Below, one piece after another: positions 46,543-59,300 of a DNA stretch of 64,000 bases. How positions within the stretch are numbered: the first letter of the stretch is position 1; every line of letters begins with the position of its first letter. Both the position numbers and the translations under genes were made by a program. Location: NCBI RefSeq assembly GCF_036370855.1, contig NC_088102.1, positions 44,243,835 through 44,307,834 on the forward strand. The letters run 5' to 3'. The notes beneath the pieces were generated by a model. That model was not told the DNA's origin. It was given only the letters and a program-made list of their open reading frames with translations, and did not search any database. The stretch comes from Dromaius novaehollandiae (taxonomy: Eukaryota > Chordata > Aves > Casuariiformes > Dromaiidae).

Positions 46543-49500
46543 TCAGCCCCAATTATAGAAATAGATTTTCTGCCAAGCAGGCAAGTAATCCATCAGTGGC
46601 CCTGAAACAAGAGAATAGAAGGACCAGGCAAGTGGAAAGGCCAGAAGCTGAAGCCGTATCTATATGGGGTGGATTCCCCCTTGCCATTATGATACGTATC
46701 AACCCAACTCCCTCATTATACTGAGAAAACTCAAGAATAAAATGGCTATTTTCACCAGGATGGGAGGCAACTTCAGAATGTGCCACCAGAGATCAGGTCA
46801 GGAAAATGTAGGGCACAAAACATAATCACGGGACACCATCTCCTCAGCGCTGACCTGCCTAAGCTCCAGTGGGGAGGGGGTTCTCTAATGTGCAAGGGAA
46901 AAACCTGCATGCAGTGAGTCAGGACACAGCTGTGGCACAGGAAAGAGGAAGACAACTCAGCAATAAGGAGCAGGTGCAGACACAGAAGCAACTGCAGCAT
47001 AACAAAGATGCTTATGATAGCACACAGCTTAACGTAGGCTGCAAAGCCCCTCTGAAATCAGTAACAGGGGGAAGGGGTTCCTGAGCTAGCCAGCTTTGTG
47101 CCTTCCCTGTAGAAAGGGCCAGTCCCTCAATGCCATATTGCTGCCATGAACCACTCCAGGAAAGGCTTCACATCAGCAGGGAAGAGGGGGAGGTGAAATT
47201 CTAGCCCATGGCAAAGGGATCCATTCAGGTGAGGGACTTGGGAAAGAAAGACTTGGTTCAGCCCTTTGATTTACAAGCAGCTCCTGCCTGGGCCAGTAAC
47301 TCTTGGCCACTGTCTACCCTTCAGGCCTGCACTGCAGACGCAGGATAAAGGAAAGGAGTTCTACCCAGGAGAGAGAGGGATACAGCAACTAGGCCCACTT
47401 ACGTGTGACAAAGCCAAGTCCAGGCACATAATCAGCCAACAAGCGCAGAAGGAAGAGGATCCTGCCCCTAAGAAAGGAGAAAGCATGAACGAGTCCAGTG
47501 GGACGTTCTCCATCCCAGCTATTCAATGCACTAACAGTAGCGGCTGCATTTTATTCTTGTGAAGCTGATTTGTCTTGCTTGCCTCTTTGGTAGTCCCCCG
47601 CTCAAAACTGCGAGATGAGTCTTTAATCTTCTATTTAACCTGAGCCCGCTCTATCACCCTTGCTCATATTAACCTGGTCACAGGCATCCAGACCGCTTCA
47701 AATTTGCCCACCCAGTCACCTGATGCTACCCTCCGTTAAGCAAAATTTTCAGCAAAAGCCCATCGGGGCCCCCTTACTCTGAATATCGGTCATAGAAAGG
47801 AGATCTCAGCAGGTAGTACAGCAGTAGGATGGTTCGTCGCCTCAGCTCTGCACGTTCTCGCCTGTTCAGGTCTTTCAGATCACTCAGCAAGCTCAGACTG
47901 GAAGAAGGGCAGAGAGCTAACTCATGGCAACAGCAGCCAACAGGGAAAGGAGAGTGGGTCTCCAAATACCCTCCATTCTAAGCTCCATGCAGAGCAGACT
48001 GCTCCAGCTCTTCCAGATGGGTAGTATAGAGAAGAGAATCCTAAGAGGTGCTGCAGAGGATATCTAAATGTTTGAATCACCCAGCTAAAAAAACAGACCA
48101 GCCCCTGTGCACAATTCAGCCAGAAGGGCCCGCCCTGGGTGGAAATGTGATGGTCAGACATCCCCCAACCCCAAAACACTCACAAAGGAACTTTAGACTG
48201 ACCTTGAGATGTCCAGGATTGCTGAGAGGAGCCAGGGCTTCCACGACCTCTGGCCCCACACTCCTAAACTCAGTACTAGAAACAGACAGTCAAGGAATGG
48301 AAAGAACCAAACACAGCTAATAAAAGGTACATGGACAAGTGATCCTCTGGGTACCAGCAAAGCTCTACAGAGCTCAAGAGAATACACCCCAAGGCAGTGC
48401 CAGAGGGCACCAGGGAAGGGGTTGGAGGACTTGTGCCCACAGCTTAAGCGGCTGATGCTGGCTGCCAAGGTGAAGGATGAGGGAGGGGTCCCCAGGCCCC
48501 TGCATAAGCAGAACAGCACCAATGCTTGAACAGTGGAGAGGAGCATGGTGCTGCACTCCTGTGCACTTGGCTTGGTGGCCGAGTCCACAGCACCCTCTGC
48601 TGGCACACGGGGTACAGCATGTGCCCTCACGCAGCCAGGGCAGGATACAGTGGAGTAGAGGGCGGGTAATGTAGACAGATTCTGCGATGGTTTCTTGGAG
48701 GCCCAGAGGGGTGGGAGGCTGGTTCATCTCCTCTGATCTTCGGCTCTGGGTCTCCTCCCTCTGCTGGGGAGACCCCCAGTGCCTGGACTGGAGGGATGGG
48801 GCTGAAACAGGCAGATCAGGTCACTAACACAAATAGTACCTTTCTACACCATTCCCCATACTACCACCCTGCTGCTTTCCACACTGTGAAGGGGTGAAAC
48901 AGGAGACCTCGAAGAGCTGTGGACACTGCAAGACTGTGGCTGCCCCCTCCCTATGCCTGTGTTTCCCAAGCTATTGCAGCTTACCAACACACTCAGAATT
49001 TGCCTCCAGAAGGGACAGAGCAGGGAGAGATGCTCTAAGACCCATGCTCCTCAAAGCACGGCCACACTGAAGACTTGTCTCCATTGCACAGGTCACAGGC
49101 CAAGTCAATTCTGAGTGCTGCACAATGTGCCTGGATCCACTCAATGTGCCTGAATCCATTACTCTGATGCCCCCCCAGGCAGGGCTCAGTGACAGGCCGA
49201 ATATGTCCCCATACAGGTTGATCTTTATTGCCCACACCCAGACCATATATAAAGGGCACAGAGAAGAAACAGACAAGGAAACAACCTCAACTGGCATAAC
49301 TACTTACTGCTCTGGAGAGACCGCACAACACGGCTAGAACGCCTGCCAACATAGGTCTGATCCTTCCCTGAGGAATTGCCTTCCACGTCTGCAGGAGAAA
49401 ACATCAGACTTCAGAGGATCACATCTCACCCCAGAAATGGCAGCACCCTTCTCTACATCACCAGCTAGAACCCTCCTCCATTAGGACAACACTTTCATTC

Positions 49501-52500
49501 CAGCTTTCTTTTCTCAGGAGGAGGCAAGCTGACTGGACTGAATGCTTATGTAGAGCAAACTGGGTTGTCCTGAAGGGCCTAACATTAAGCAGTGCTGCCA
49601 GAGGTAAATCCTCACAACATCGCCCAGGCCTAGGAGGTCTTTCTTCACCCTCAGACTGGTGGACATAGAGCTTGATTTGCAGCCCACCCTGCTGTTTCAG
49701 GCTTAGACCCATTATCCTCTGCCTCTTCCCTCCAGGCTGTAAGGCAACGTTGTCCCTAGCTAACCCTGAGACGCAAAAGGGCACGCTCTGCAGAGGATGT
49801 AAAGCACAACACAACTCAGCTTGGCACATGGAACTCTTACGGCTCCCTGTGCTGCTCCAGCCACTGCCCTGATGAGGAAATCCTAGCAGGCCAAACAGGG
49901 TGCCAAGCCAACGCTAGCACTGAGGGCTCACCTTGGGGGTGGAGAGGCTGCTGCTGCTCCCTGTTCAACGGCACAATGGGAGGAGATGTCTGGATGCCCG
50001 CTTTGTACCACAGCAACAGCAAGAGACGCAGGATGGCTCTGTGGGCAGACACACAGGGAAGCCTTCAGCACCAGGCTACGGAGCTCTGTTCCTGCTGTAC
50101 TCACAAGGTGACTCCTCCAGAGGAAGGAAACACTCAGGTCTGCTCAGAGCAACCATTGGCAAGGTGAGAGGGGCAAGCGCCCCTTCCATGGCATAGCATC
50201 CAGCATATTGTGAGACTCCAAATTCCCCCAGCCTCAGGGACAGGCAGCTCAGCCCTGCTTGGGCTTTCACCTGGGGTACTGCCAAGCCCTCTCCAGATCC
50301 CCTTTCCAAGCTCATGCAGCCCCTTCCCCTCCGTCTGTGGCACTTACTTAGCCAGCTGGATGAGGACAATGATGGTCCATCGGCCCATCTCCCCCCACAC
50401 CCTGGCTGTCCCCATCTCTGCAAAGACCTCCACACATTCTAGCACGCTCAGCCAGGTCAGCAGCTTCTGCTGGGGCAGTGACTGCAAAACACAGAGAGGG
50501 AGGAAGGGGGAGAGGAGGCAAGTTCTGCTTGAGAGTTAAGAGGGGTAGAAGCCAGCCCAATTTGGTGGGACTCTCAGAACTAAGCACCAGATGGCTTTGG
50601 AAACCACAGACTGGGAGACAGAAGTAGTGCCTCTCCTGGGGTCATAGTCTACAAGCAACCTCACTACTCTACCTCCAAGCAGTGGCAGACCCAGAAATCC
50701 CAAAATTATCCAGAGCTGCTATCCCAGAAATGGAGCATGTCACAGCTGCCTGCTGGATTGCTTTCTACTCCAGCTAAAACAGCATCACAATCTCCTGGGT
50801 TGTGGCACAGCACCTGAACTCCACAGCAAAACTCTTTCTTTCTCCTGTTCTAGAATTGGGATACATGCTGAACCTCCACCCTGGTTAGAGGTGATGAGGC
50901 AGGACACTCGCAGTACAGGGAAGGAAACCTGGAGCCCACAGTCACACTAGAGCAACAGCCTGCTAAATACAAGTTCACAGCATCAGTCTGTATCCCAAGC
51001 ATCAGCCCCAAGAGAGTGGGGTTCCTTCAGCCTGGACCCATGCTCCCCAGAGGAGAACTTGCTGGTGCTGTCAGCCACAGGATTTAACCTGTATTACTTG
51101 AAAGGCATCAATTAAGAAGACACTGCTGCAATTCCCTTCACCTCATGCTCAGTCTTTAACAGCCAGGGAAGCAAGCCTTCTGCATGTTTGTTTGCTACAT
51201 ACCTGACGTTCCAGTTGCCTACCTGGGCTGACATTGAGCCTGACACACCCAAACCCACAGGACAGACAGGCTTGCTACAAGAGAGGCGTCCCCCAAAAAC
51301 CCTTCTCCTCTTTCTCCAAAGGCTCTAACAACTACGGAAAGCAAGTCTGGGGCTCTTGCAAAACAGAAGGTGCTTAAATAAAAGTTTTACTCAATACCCT
51401 AGGCAGAATGATGCAAAGGGACTATTGGACTGCATCAGTCCTCCAGTCCTCCTTCAGTGCTCCATAACCACTGCTCAGGAAATGACAATATTCATTTGGT
51501 GATATTTTTAAATATCAAGTTCTGAACTTCTCAAAAAAACCAAAAAATGCCCCAAAACCCCCCTAAACAAACAAACAAAACCCACCCACAAACCAACAAA
51601 AAAACAAAAACAGCAGAGCTCCTGGCACAACTCAGGGCCTGATCTCTATAGTCCAGGGAGCACTCTGGCCACTCCTCCAAGCCACGAGCTATGGAGCATG
51701 ATTGCCATTTACCATGCATTCAGAGAGTGCCTGTGGCACTCTACAAACTTGATACCAAAGAGACACCACAGCAAAGCCCTGGTAGTTTCTACAGACACTC
51801 CCTGAGAATGTAGCTTCTGCAAGCAAAAAACACATGTTCCAAATCCTTCTTCCCACACACTGCAGCCTTACCACAGGCAAGGTCCGTTGAAGCTCCTTTC
51901 GGAGGATCCAGTCATTTAGTAACACCAGGAGGTTGGAGGCAGAGTACACTAGACGAAGAAGAGAACGGGAACAAACTAAGCACAGGATGCATGAAAGTCA
52001 AAACAGAATACAGACTATCGCCCTTTCCTTCTGCTAGAGGGTGAGGACTGAGATGTGCAGATTCCTCCTTAGCTGGCAGGAGACGCAGCCAGGAGCAATG
52101 TGAAGAGAACAGGTTCTGAGAGAAGAAGGTGCTCCAGGAGCATGGCTCCACACACAACTGTGCAAAGGCTGAACCATGAAACCATCAATGCAAATCAAGT
52201 GGCAAATACCAGCCACTACTACTGGGGGGAATAAGAAACGCCAGCAGAACTGAGACAACAACCAACAAAGGAGCAACCTTTCTTCTCCATGCACAGACAG
52301 CCTCATCAAGCCCCCCGCAGAAGTGAGGCTTGCAGCCGCGCTCGGGAGCCGGGTTACCGCGGCCACGGAGCAGCAGGGCTCGGCACGGCTCCCCCCTGCA
52401 CACGCAGCTGCCGCGGGGCCGCCTACGTACCAAGCTCCGACAGCTCGTGGGAGTCCGAGAAGCGACCTGCGAAGGGAGAGAGCAGCTAGCACGCAGCGCC

Positions 52501-52873
52501 CGCGCCGCCGGGCCCCGCGCAGCCCCTCCGGCGGCAGCTGCGCAGGGCCCCGCCGTCCCCCGGCGGAGGCGGAGCCCCAGCACCCCGCAGCCGCGCGGCG
52601 CGGTGCGGAGCCGGCCGGGCCCCCGCCAGCGAGCGGCCCCGCGCCGCCCTCGCGGCGAAACGGCCGTTAACGGGCGCCCGCGGGGCGGGGGGAGGGAGGC
52701 AGGCCCCGGCCGCCCGGGTCCTCCCCCGCACCTGGCAGCAGGTAGGAGAGGCCCCGCACGGTGCCCTCCAGCTGGGCCGTGGCGGCCGGGTGCCGCTTCA
52801 CGTAGTCCTGGTAGCGCTGGCACAGGAGGCGCAGCCACGCCACCGGGCCGCCGCAGGCCGCCGCCGCCGCCAT
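46543..52873 (-). CDS. PEX16: Peroxin-16 (peroxisomal membrane biogenesis protein)
   Basis: PEX16 is a membrane protein of ER and peroxisomes that recruits PEX3 and is needed to build peroxisomal membranes. Eleven coding exons on the minus strand: 52873-52732, 52466-52431, 51948-51872, 50481-50348, 50038-49932, 49388-49308, 48801-48649, 48275-48203, 47897-47778, 47467-47403, 46601-46543. Phases all match, introns are GT-AG, and the total is 1047 nt for 348 residues (human 336). Recognisable stretches: [95 protein letters not shown] and the end [17 protein letters not shown]. Hydrophobic segments lie near residues 118-140 and 240-260. The N-terminus is about 10 residues longer than in human and starts with an alanine run (MAAAAACGG). 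The ATG is followed by GCG repeats and lies in a CpG island. Confidence 0.96.
50482..51871 (-). other. PEX16 intron 3
   Basis: The longest PEX16 intron (1.39 kb). It contains an A/C-rich low-complexity stretch at 51533-51612 (runs of A, CCAAA, CAAACAAA), which is T/G-rich in the transcript. No exon or mobile element was recognised. Confidence 0.7.
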
Positions 52874-52893
52874 GGCCCCGCACGGCCCTGCGC

Positions 52894-52902
52894 GCTTCCG
52901 GG
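52894..52902 (-). promoter_or_regulatory. ETS/GABP-type site (CCCGGAAGC)
   Basis: Read on the minus strand it is CCCGGAAGC, about 21 bp upstream of the PEX16 ATG. It is a typical core element of TATA-less housekeeping promoters. The short distance implies a very short 5'UTR or a site downstream of the transcription start. Confidence 0.5.
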
Positions 52903-52984
52903 AGCCGCCGCCGCCACCGCGCCTGCGCCGCCCGCCCCGCCCCTCGGCACCGAGCGGGGGCAGGCGCGGCAGCCGAGCGCCGAG

Positions 52985-53052
52985 CGGCCGATGGGCGGCC
53001 GGGAGCGGGGTTAAAGAGCCGGGAGCGGGCGGCGCGGCAGCGGCCGGGACAG
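52985..53052 (+). other. Candidate first non-coding exon of LARGE2
   Basis: The GC-rich stretch ends GGGACAG followed by GTACCG at 53053, a good donor on the plus strand inside the CpG island. No ATG-started frame of interest crosses it. I infer the LARGE2 5' exon only from gene order (PEX16 and LARGE2 adjacent and divergent in human); its left end is arbitrary. It could equally be an antisense non-coding RNA. Confidence 0.35.
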
Positions 53053-53170
53053 GTACCGGGGGGGAAATGCGTCCTGCCGGCACCGGGGGCGGGCCGCGAG
53101 TGCGGCGGGGGAGGTGGGTGCCGGCTGGGACCCCACGGAGGGGCCGCCGGGTGAGGGCCGGGAGAGGAAT

Positions 53171-53370
53171 GGGGGGGGGAGCGAGGGGCCGGTTGGTGTG
53201 TGTGGGGCCGGGTGGGGGGGCAGGGGGGTGTAGGGATGGGTAGGGGGCAGGTTGGGGGGCAGGGGGATATGGGGGGGCAGGTTGGGGGGAGGGGTGTAGG
53301 GGGGTGGGGGGCAGGTTTGGTGGGGGGATGTTGGGGTGTGTGGGGGGCAGGTTTTGGGGGGGGAGGGCAC
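53171..53370 (+). repeat. G-rich minisatellite, quadruplex-prone
   Basis: About 200 bp of almost pure G/T/A with G-runs of 4-9. It includes at least four copies of GGGGGCAGGTT with variable spacers. It is G-rich on the plus strand only and starts about 120 bp after the candidate donor at 53053, at the edge of the CpG island. Many overlapping G-quadruplex motifs are possible. Confidence 0.9.
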
Positions 53371-56300
53371 CTGGTGCTGGCCTGCGCCCCGGGACAGGGG
53401 TGTGTGAGTGTCTGTGTGTCCATCCGTCCGTCCGTCCCCTGTGCTCCTGGACGGCCCCGGCGTGCGTGGGCTGCCCCCCATTCCCCTGCAGGAAGGCCCA
53501 GGTGTTGCTCCCCCCTCGTGAGGGGGCTGTAGGAGCCCTTTGCAGGGGGAGGAGGGCACGTGGATGGGAGAGGTGGAAAGCCGGGCTGGGATTAAACCCC
53601 TCCTTGGGGCTTCAGAAATGGTCTCGCTGCGGGTTTGGGTGGGTGAGCTGTAAGAAGTATTTTTCTTCCCCTGCATTTAAGTGAAGTACTACCTCCGCTA
53701 TCATTAGAGCGAGGTCTTCTCTTTTAAAGGTTGGCGGTAAGCACTTTAAAACTAGTTCTATCCGAAACAGCAGATTGTTTTGCTGTCGGCTGTGTCCCAG
53801 GAGGGGGTGAAGTTGGGCTGGTGGTCGGCTGGGGTCTCTGGGAGAGGTGTTTGTCGGACGGTGCAGCCGATGCAGTCGGAGGGTTTCTGCTGTGTGTGCA
53901 CTTGGCGTTCGAGGGTCTCGGACCAGGTGTCCACTCCATCCGTCCATGGTCTTACCTGCTTGGTGTGATCTAGTGTGTGATACCTGCCTCCCTAAAGCAT
54001 CAGGATTATTCAAGGGAGTTATTAAATCTGATAACAACTTTCTGTCAATGTTATTAAAGACAGGGTGCAGGCTTTTGAAGTGGTACGTACCAAATGCTCA
54101 CACGATGGAGGCTGATACATGTGTTCATGTTGCTAGTCAGGAAGGCCTGTACCCTTCTAGGGGATTTGTTCTGGTCTACACCCAGGGACTATGTTTGGAT
54201 CTCTCCTTGGCAGACATTTGAGAACCATCTTTTTGCATCTGGCAAGGTCTTTATTTATGGAAGGGTAAGGTGTGACAGACCATTCAGGAGCAGCTCTGGC
54301 TCTTCTAGAAGACTAAGTTACATGTGCCCGCTTGCTGGGTGTGGGGCGGGAGGAGATGCTGCAGGAGGTGATGCAAGCTGAGGCCAGCAGCTGGAAAAAG
54401 TGTGTGTGAGGAGATGGGGATGGGGGACCCGCCAGCCTCATGTGCTTTTTCTAATGTGTGTGAGTCTCTTGCTGCCCTAGATCAGTGAGAGAAGCTTCAG
54501 AAAAGAGGGACAGACAGACAGAACAATGAAGAAGGCAGGAGAAGAGAAGGTGGTCGGGGCTGTGCAATTAGTGATGTTGGCACCTCCTTGCTCTCTCCTG
54601 GAGCCCTTACATTAGCAGTGCTGGAGGCTTGCGTGGCCACTGTCATCCTGCAGTCAGGGCACTGAGTCTTCACTGCACTCCAGTGCTAACTCCCACTTTG
54701 TGTGTGGGAGGCTGAAGCACAGGACATCTCTGGCTGCAGCCAGGTAACCTGCAGCCTGTTGCAGAAGGGGGAATCGGACCTGTGTTCCTGCACGTCTTTC
54801 CTTCCCACTGGTGCTGGGCTCTGCTGGCTGCAGTCCCGTTCTGCCTCCTGCCACAGCTCAGCTCAGTCCAGCCCGGCCAGGGCGAGCACTCCTGTGCTGA
54901 GCCTACCTGGCCAGCACTGCCCCTGCCCGGCTTCCCCTCCGCTTTGCGTGCTGCTTGCCTGGGCTGGGTCCGGCCCTTGGCACTCCTTGTGCTGCAAAGA
55001 TCTGTGTGCACAGGTGTGGATACAGGTGCACACCTCAGTGCTGAAATATGGCATCCTGGCCCTTGAGTTTGTGCGTGGTTCATAAGGAAGGTGTTTCAAG
55101 GCCTCTTGCAGGTCTCCTCAGTGCAAACAGAGCTCTGCGGAGCTGCTCCTCCTTCTTCCTGTCCAGTTACCTCCACACAATAGATGCAGCGTGTGCCTGC
55201 AGCTTCCACTGCAACAATTACAGTTGCATGGGCAGGCGCTTTATCCTTTCTGATCTCCCCTCTTCTCCCCCCCTCCCCAGGGGTTTGTTTTCCAGCAGGC
55301 TGAGTTTAAAAAGGGCATGAGATACTGCTGGCAAACAGTCTGGCACTAAATAAACCTTTTTAGTCAGAATCACATGGATTAGACCCAACTTTCCATTTAC
55401 ACACAGTGCTACCTGTGAGCTCCTCTGAAATGCATGGTGGCTGGGCTGCTAGTGTAAAGCACCTCCATATCAAAGTAGGGGTGAGGGAGTATGTGAAGCC
55501 GCTGCTCGTGACTCTAGGGGCATATCCAGTGCAGACTGCTGGAGCTACTCTCTCGCTCTCTTTCAAGGAGAAGTCCTGTCTGTGCCAGACAGCAATCCGA
55601 GAGCCGGCTGCCTAGGAGACTGCCAAAGACACCTTGTCTTCAGCCAGAGGTGAAGCTTGATGCACAAAGTCCTTGGGCTTCTCTGAACAGCATAACTAGA
55701 TAACTAGTGCTGTTCTGTCCCCGAGTGAGAAACTTCTTGGAAGATGCTTTCTCCTCATCCCTTGTCCTTTGCCTCCCTCCCATCCACTGTCTGTTGCTTC
55801 TCCTTTTTCTGTTAATCTCCCTCCTGCAGTGAGTGAGTTTGGAGGACAGTTTGAGTAACAACCTAGCGACTTTTATGGTAAATATGCTACAAGAGAGCAC
55901 TGCGGGGGGGAACCGACTGCTCCTCAAAGCAGCTGACAGCCCATAAGGTTGGGCAAAACTTAAATTGCTTTGGCTTATAGTTCTTACAGAGGTGGTAGGA
56001 AGCAAAACTGGGTTAAGGGGCTAATTTCTCTCTCCACTGTACCGGGGAAGATCTCTGAGCAGTGCCTTTGTTAGCACTTACTGTCAGTCTAGGTGCTGAA
56101 GGCTGGTGCTTACTGGAAATGCCCTGGCAGTAGCTGAGACCAAATGATTCCTCTGCTCTGATGAGGGGTGCAGGCTCAGCGGTAATTGCACAAAAAGAAG
56201 CAAACCAAAAAGCAAGCAGACTCTGCTAGCCTATCAGCAGATACAGTGCTGAAGTCTAGCTTGCTTGGCTGCCAGCATCTTGTTCTTTGCTGCTCAGATC

Positions 56301-59300
56301 TGCAAGACCGTTTCTGGGCAGACTGACCCCAGGCAGAGCACTGCCATGAGCTGGTTGTTCCTAAGTAAGCCTTGCTCAGAGTATGCCTGGTGCAGACCAT
56401 GCCATGTGCTGGGGTAGGTGAAGACGTTATTTCTTTGGTACATACATTTGCCTGCATTAGACCTGGGGAGCAGGATGTCGTAGAGGAATAGACATAATGC
56501 ATTAACATGTGGCTGTATCTTGAGAGGCTGGTAATTATGGGGAAAGGTGATGTTCTCCCCATCCGTGTTTTCCTGCTATACTTCATCTGCCTCCATGAGG
56601 GAAGGAGCCTGCCAGTGTGAGATCTAGGAGAGAGAGGAATGCATTTTTTTTCTACTGTGGTTTGAAGAGAACAATCCTGGTGTGGGATGAGGTAGCCTTT
56701 CTGGCCCTGTCTCCATAGGAGCATCCCTTCCTGCCCTGCTCAGCTCCTGCGCTGTGCTATGACAGTCTATTTTCTTTGCTTCTGGGTGAGCTCAGCCAAT
56801 CCCTTGGAATAGCTGGGGATAAATTGTGACTCGCTCCAAATAACCTGTAGGCAGATGCCTGTCCAGAGAGTATTTTAGTCCGTGACACATGAGCCCCGTC
56901 TAGAATGGAAGGCCTGATTCACTCATGGTATCTCAGGAGGCTGACACCTTTCAGGAGAGCTTCAAATTTGTGTCCAAATGAGGACACAAGGGCAATGAAG
57001 CATACCAAGCTCTGAGCATAGTGTTGCTGGTGTTGTGCACCCCTGATCCCAGACCACCCTCCCAAGGCCTGGAAAGACAGCAACTAACAGGAGATGTTGT
57101 AGTTCTTGTGCCTCTGAAGTGGTGTTGGAAGGTTTATTGCTTGAAGCAGTGGTCTGAGGAGAAGGAAGCCCAGGTCAAACAAGCTGGAGGAGGGGCTTTA
57201 ATGGGCCTTGTGACCTGGAGGCATTTCATTGCTGTCCTCTGTGTTGTGGTGCCACTACCCTTCCCAGCTTGGTGGAGACTTGGCACCTCGTGAGAGGGGT
57301 TTTTTTTTTGCTTCCTGGGAGGAACAACATGTCTGCAATATGTGCAGAGCCTCCTGCATCCAGATGCCTTTTCCAGAAAGCTATTTAGAGCTCCAGGCTG
57401 TTGCTTTGATAACTCTGTTCTCCGATTCATTAGCAGTGTGCAGTCCAAATCTGCCTGTGTTAAAGGCTTAGAGAGAGAGGCAATATCTTTTAATAACTGT
57501 GTGGTGCAGTTGGAAAAAACTTCTGGACATGCAGTTGTCTGGTGGCCTGGATTAAGGGAAACACTTCAAGGGAGAAATTCAGCTGGTTCCCTGGGTACTG
57601 AGAGAGATGGTGCTGTTGCAATCACAGCATTTGGGTGAAGGGGTCAACTGCTCTTGGTTTCTGGTTCTGCCTTTTCTCCCCGCTGCCTGCACAAGCTGTC
57701 TCTCTTGACCACGTTCCCTGTCTCCTGCCTCCCCTTTCCCCTGCCTCAGGAAGGTGGGTGACCCAGGGATCAGTCCCACCATGCCACAGGTCTTGCAGGC
57801 CCCATGTTTGGTGCTGTGTAAATAGTGCCAGGTGGCTGAGTTGTAGCAGTTGGTTGTGAGCTCCACCCTGGAGATTAGACTCTTGCCATATGTGTTTGGG
57901 AAATTTGCTTTCCCTGTGACCTTGGTGGCAGTGCTGTGGAGGATCCTGCTGGCCAGTGCTACCTTGCGTAGCAGACGTGCTTGGCTCTCCTCATTCTTTA
58001 CTAGCTGTGCTGAAGGTGCCTTCAGTTATCCAACTCTTTGTTATCGAAACCACTCAGTCTCATTCCCGGCAGCTTCCGCTTCCTATTCCAGGTGGGTGCC
58101 TGAGGCTTGACTCTTACCTGGTAAACTGCTCCCTGTAAATGCAGGGCTCTGGTAAGCTAGAGGGAGGCTTGTGACTTTCCCAGCTGCAAAGGGGACATGG
58201 GCCAGGCAGATTCTGCATCCCAGTTCACACTGTTCCCCCAGCTCTAGAAGTGTTTGAGGATTCCCACCTACAAACCCTTTCAGTCTGAGGTGGGAGCTGA
58301 CAGATCAAGGCAGGAAGAGGGGGGATGACAGAGGAGACATCTGTTTATTGACATATGCCGTAGTGTACCCTTCTGTCCATATGTGTTCTCTGTCGCTAGC
58401 TGCCTTCTTCTAGCCAGATACTGTGGGAGATTTGCAAAGCAGAAGTAGCATCAGCCTTTGTGTTGCTGGAGGAGGATTTTGCTGAGCAACTGTGGTGCTG
58501 TACTTCTTCATTGGAGTTGCTGGATTTCACTGTTCAGGTGGCAGCTATTATGAAGTATTTCTTATTACAAGCCCTTGTTGGGATTGATGTTGCTTTTCTT
58601 GTTTCATATTGTGCCACACCAGGCTGATCTAGGATTTACTGTGGCTAGAGAGGTGTAATTGGTGCTGTGGCAGGGCTGCCTGTGGTGCGCAGTCAGCAGT
58701 GTGTTGTACACTTACTTCTCTGTTCAGGGTTTTCCAGCAGGTGGGACAGACCAGGGAGACATTTTCAGTAGATTTTTTTAATCTGGTTTGAGGGTCCTAT
58801 TTCCCCTGCATTTCTGCAATATGTTAACAGAGTGGCATTAAGTCAAAACTCCTACTCCTCTGCCTGTTTTGCTGCAGCCTACTTGTGTGATCTGGGGTAA
58901 ACTGCTTTCTGTCTCTGTGCTTCTGGCTTAGGGTTTCCCCATGACAAGGGGGTGATAATTCCTATGTCCTGCTGGGAGTAGGGCTCACCCATTTCAGCCT
59001 GTGGATGTGGGGTGAGTGTGCCCAGCCCCCTGGGGGCTGGAGGAAAGGGGTGTGCTGGGTGAGATCCCAGCATGGGGTGGATGCCCTTTCCTCTGAAGGG
59101 AGGTGATGTGCAGGCTGCTCTGCTCTCTGCAATGAAAGCTGCATGGTGGCTTTTGTCTGTGTGTTCTCTCTCCTCTGCCTTCATGCCTTCTCCTTTCCCT
59201 GCTGTGCACCTATCTGTATAGACTCCCTTGACTCCCTTCCTGGGACTGTGTAGGGTGTGTTACAGAGGTTCAGGTTACTGGACTTGATAGTTTATCCCTT

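Larger units (their letters stand above)
52330..53160. promoter_or_regulatory. CpG island, bidirectional promoter of PEX16 and probable LARGE2
   Basis: Very high GC and dense CpG cover PEX16 exons 1-2 and continue past the ATG at 52873. Between 52874 and 53000 there are GC boxes (CCCGCCCCGCCC at 52931-52942), an NRF1-like CGCGCCTGCGCC (52918-52929) and an ETS site. PEX16 is read leftward. A splice donor at 53053 suggests a transcript to the right. In human, PEX16 and LARGE2 are head to head. Confidence 0.7.

Noticed and set aside
52185-53423. A 412-codon minus-strand frame rich in Pro/Arg/Ala
   Set aside because: It is an out-of-frame shadow through PEX16 exons 1-2, the CpG island and the G-rich minisatellite.
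54474-54550. Possible non-coding exon between CTGCCCTAG and GAAG/GTGG
   Set aside because: The splice signals are weak and there is no conserved content to judge by.
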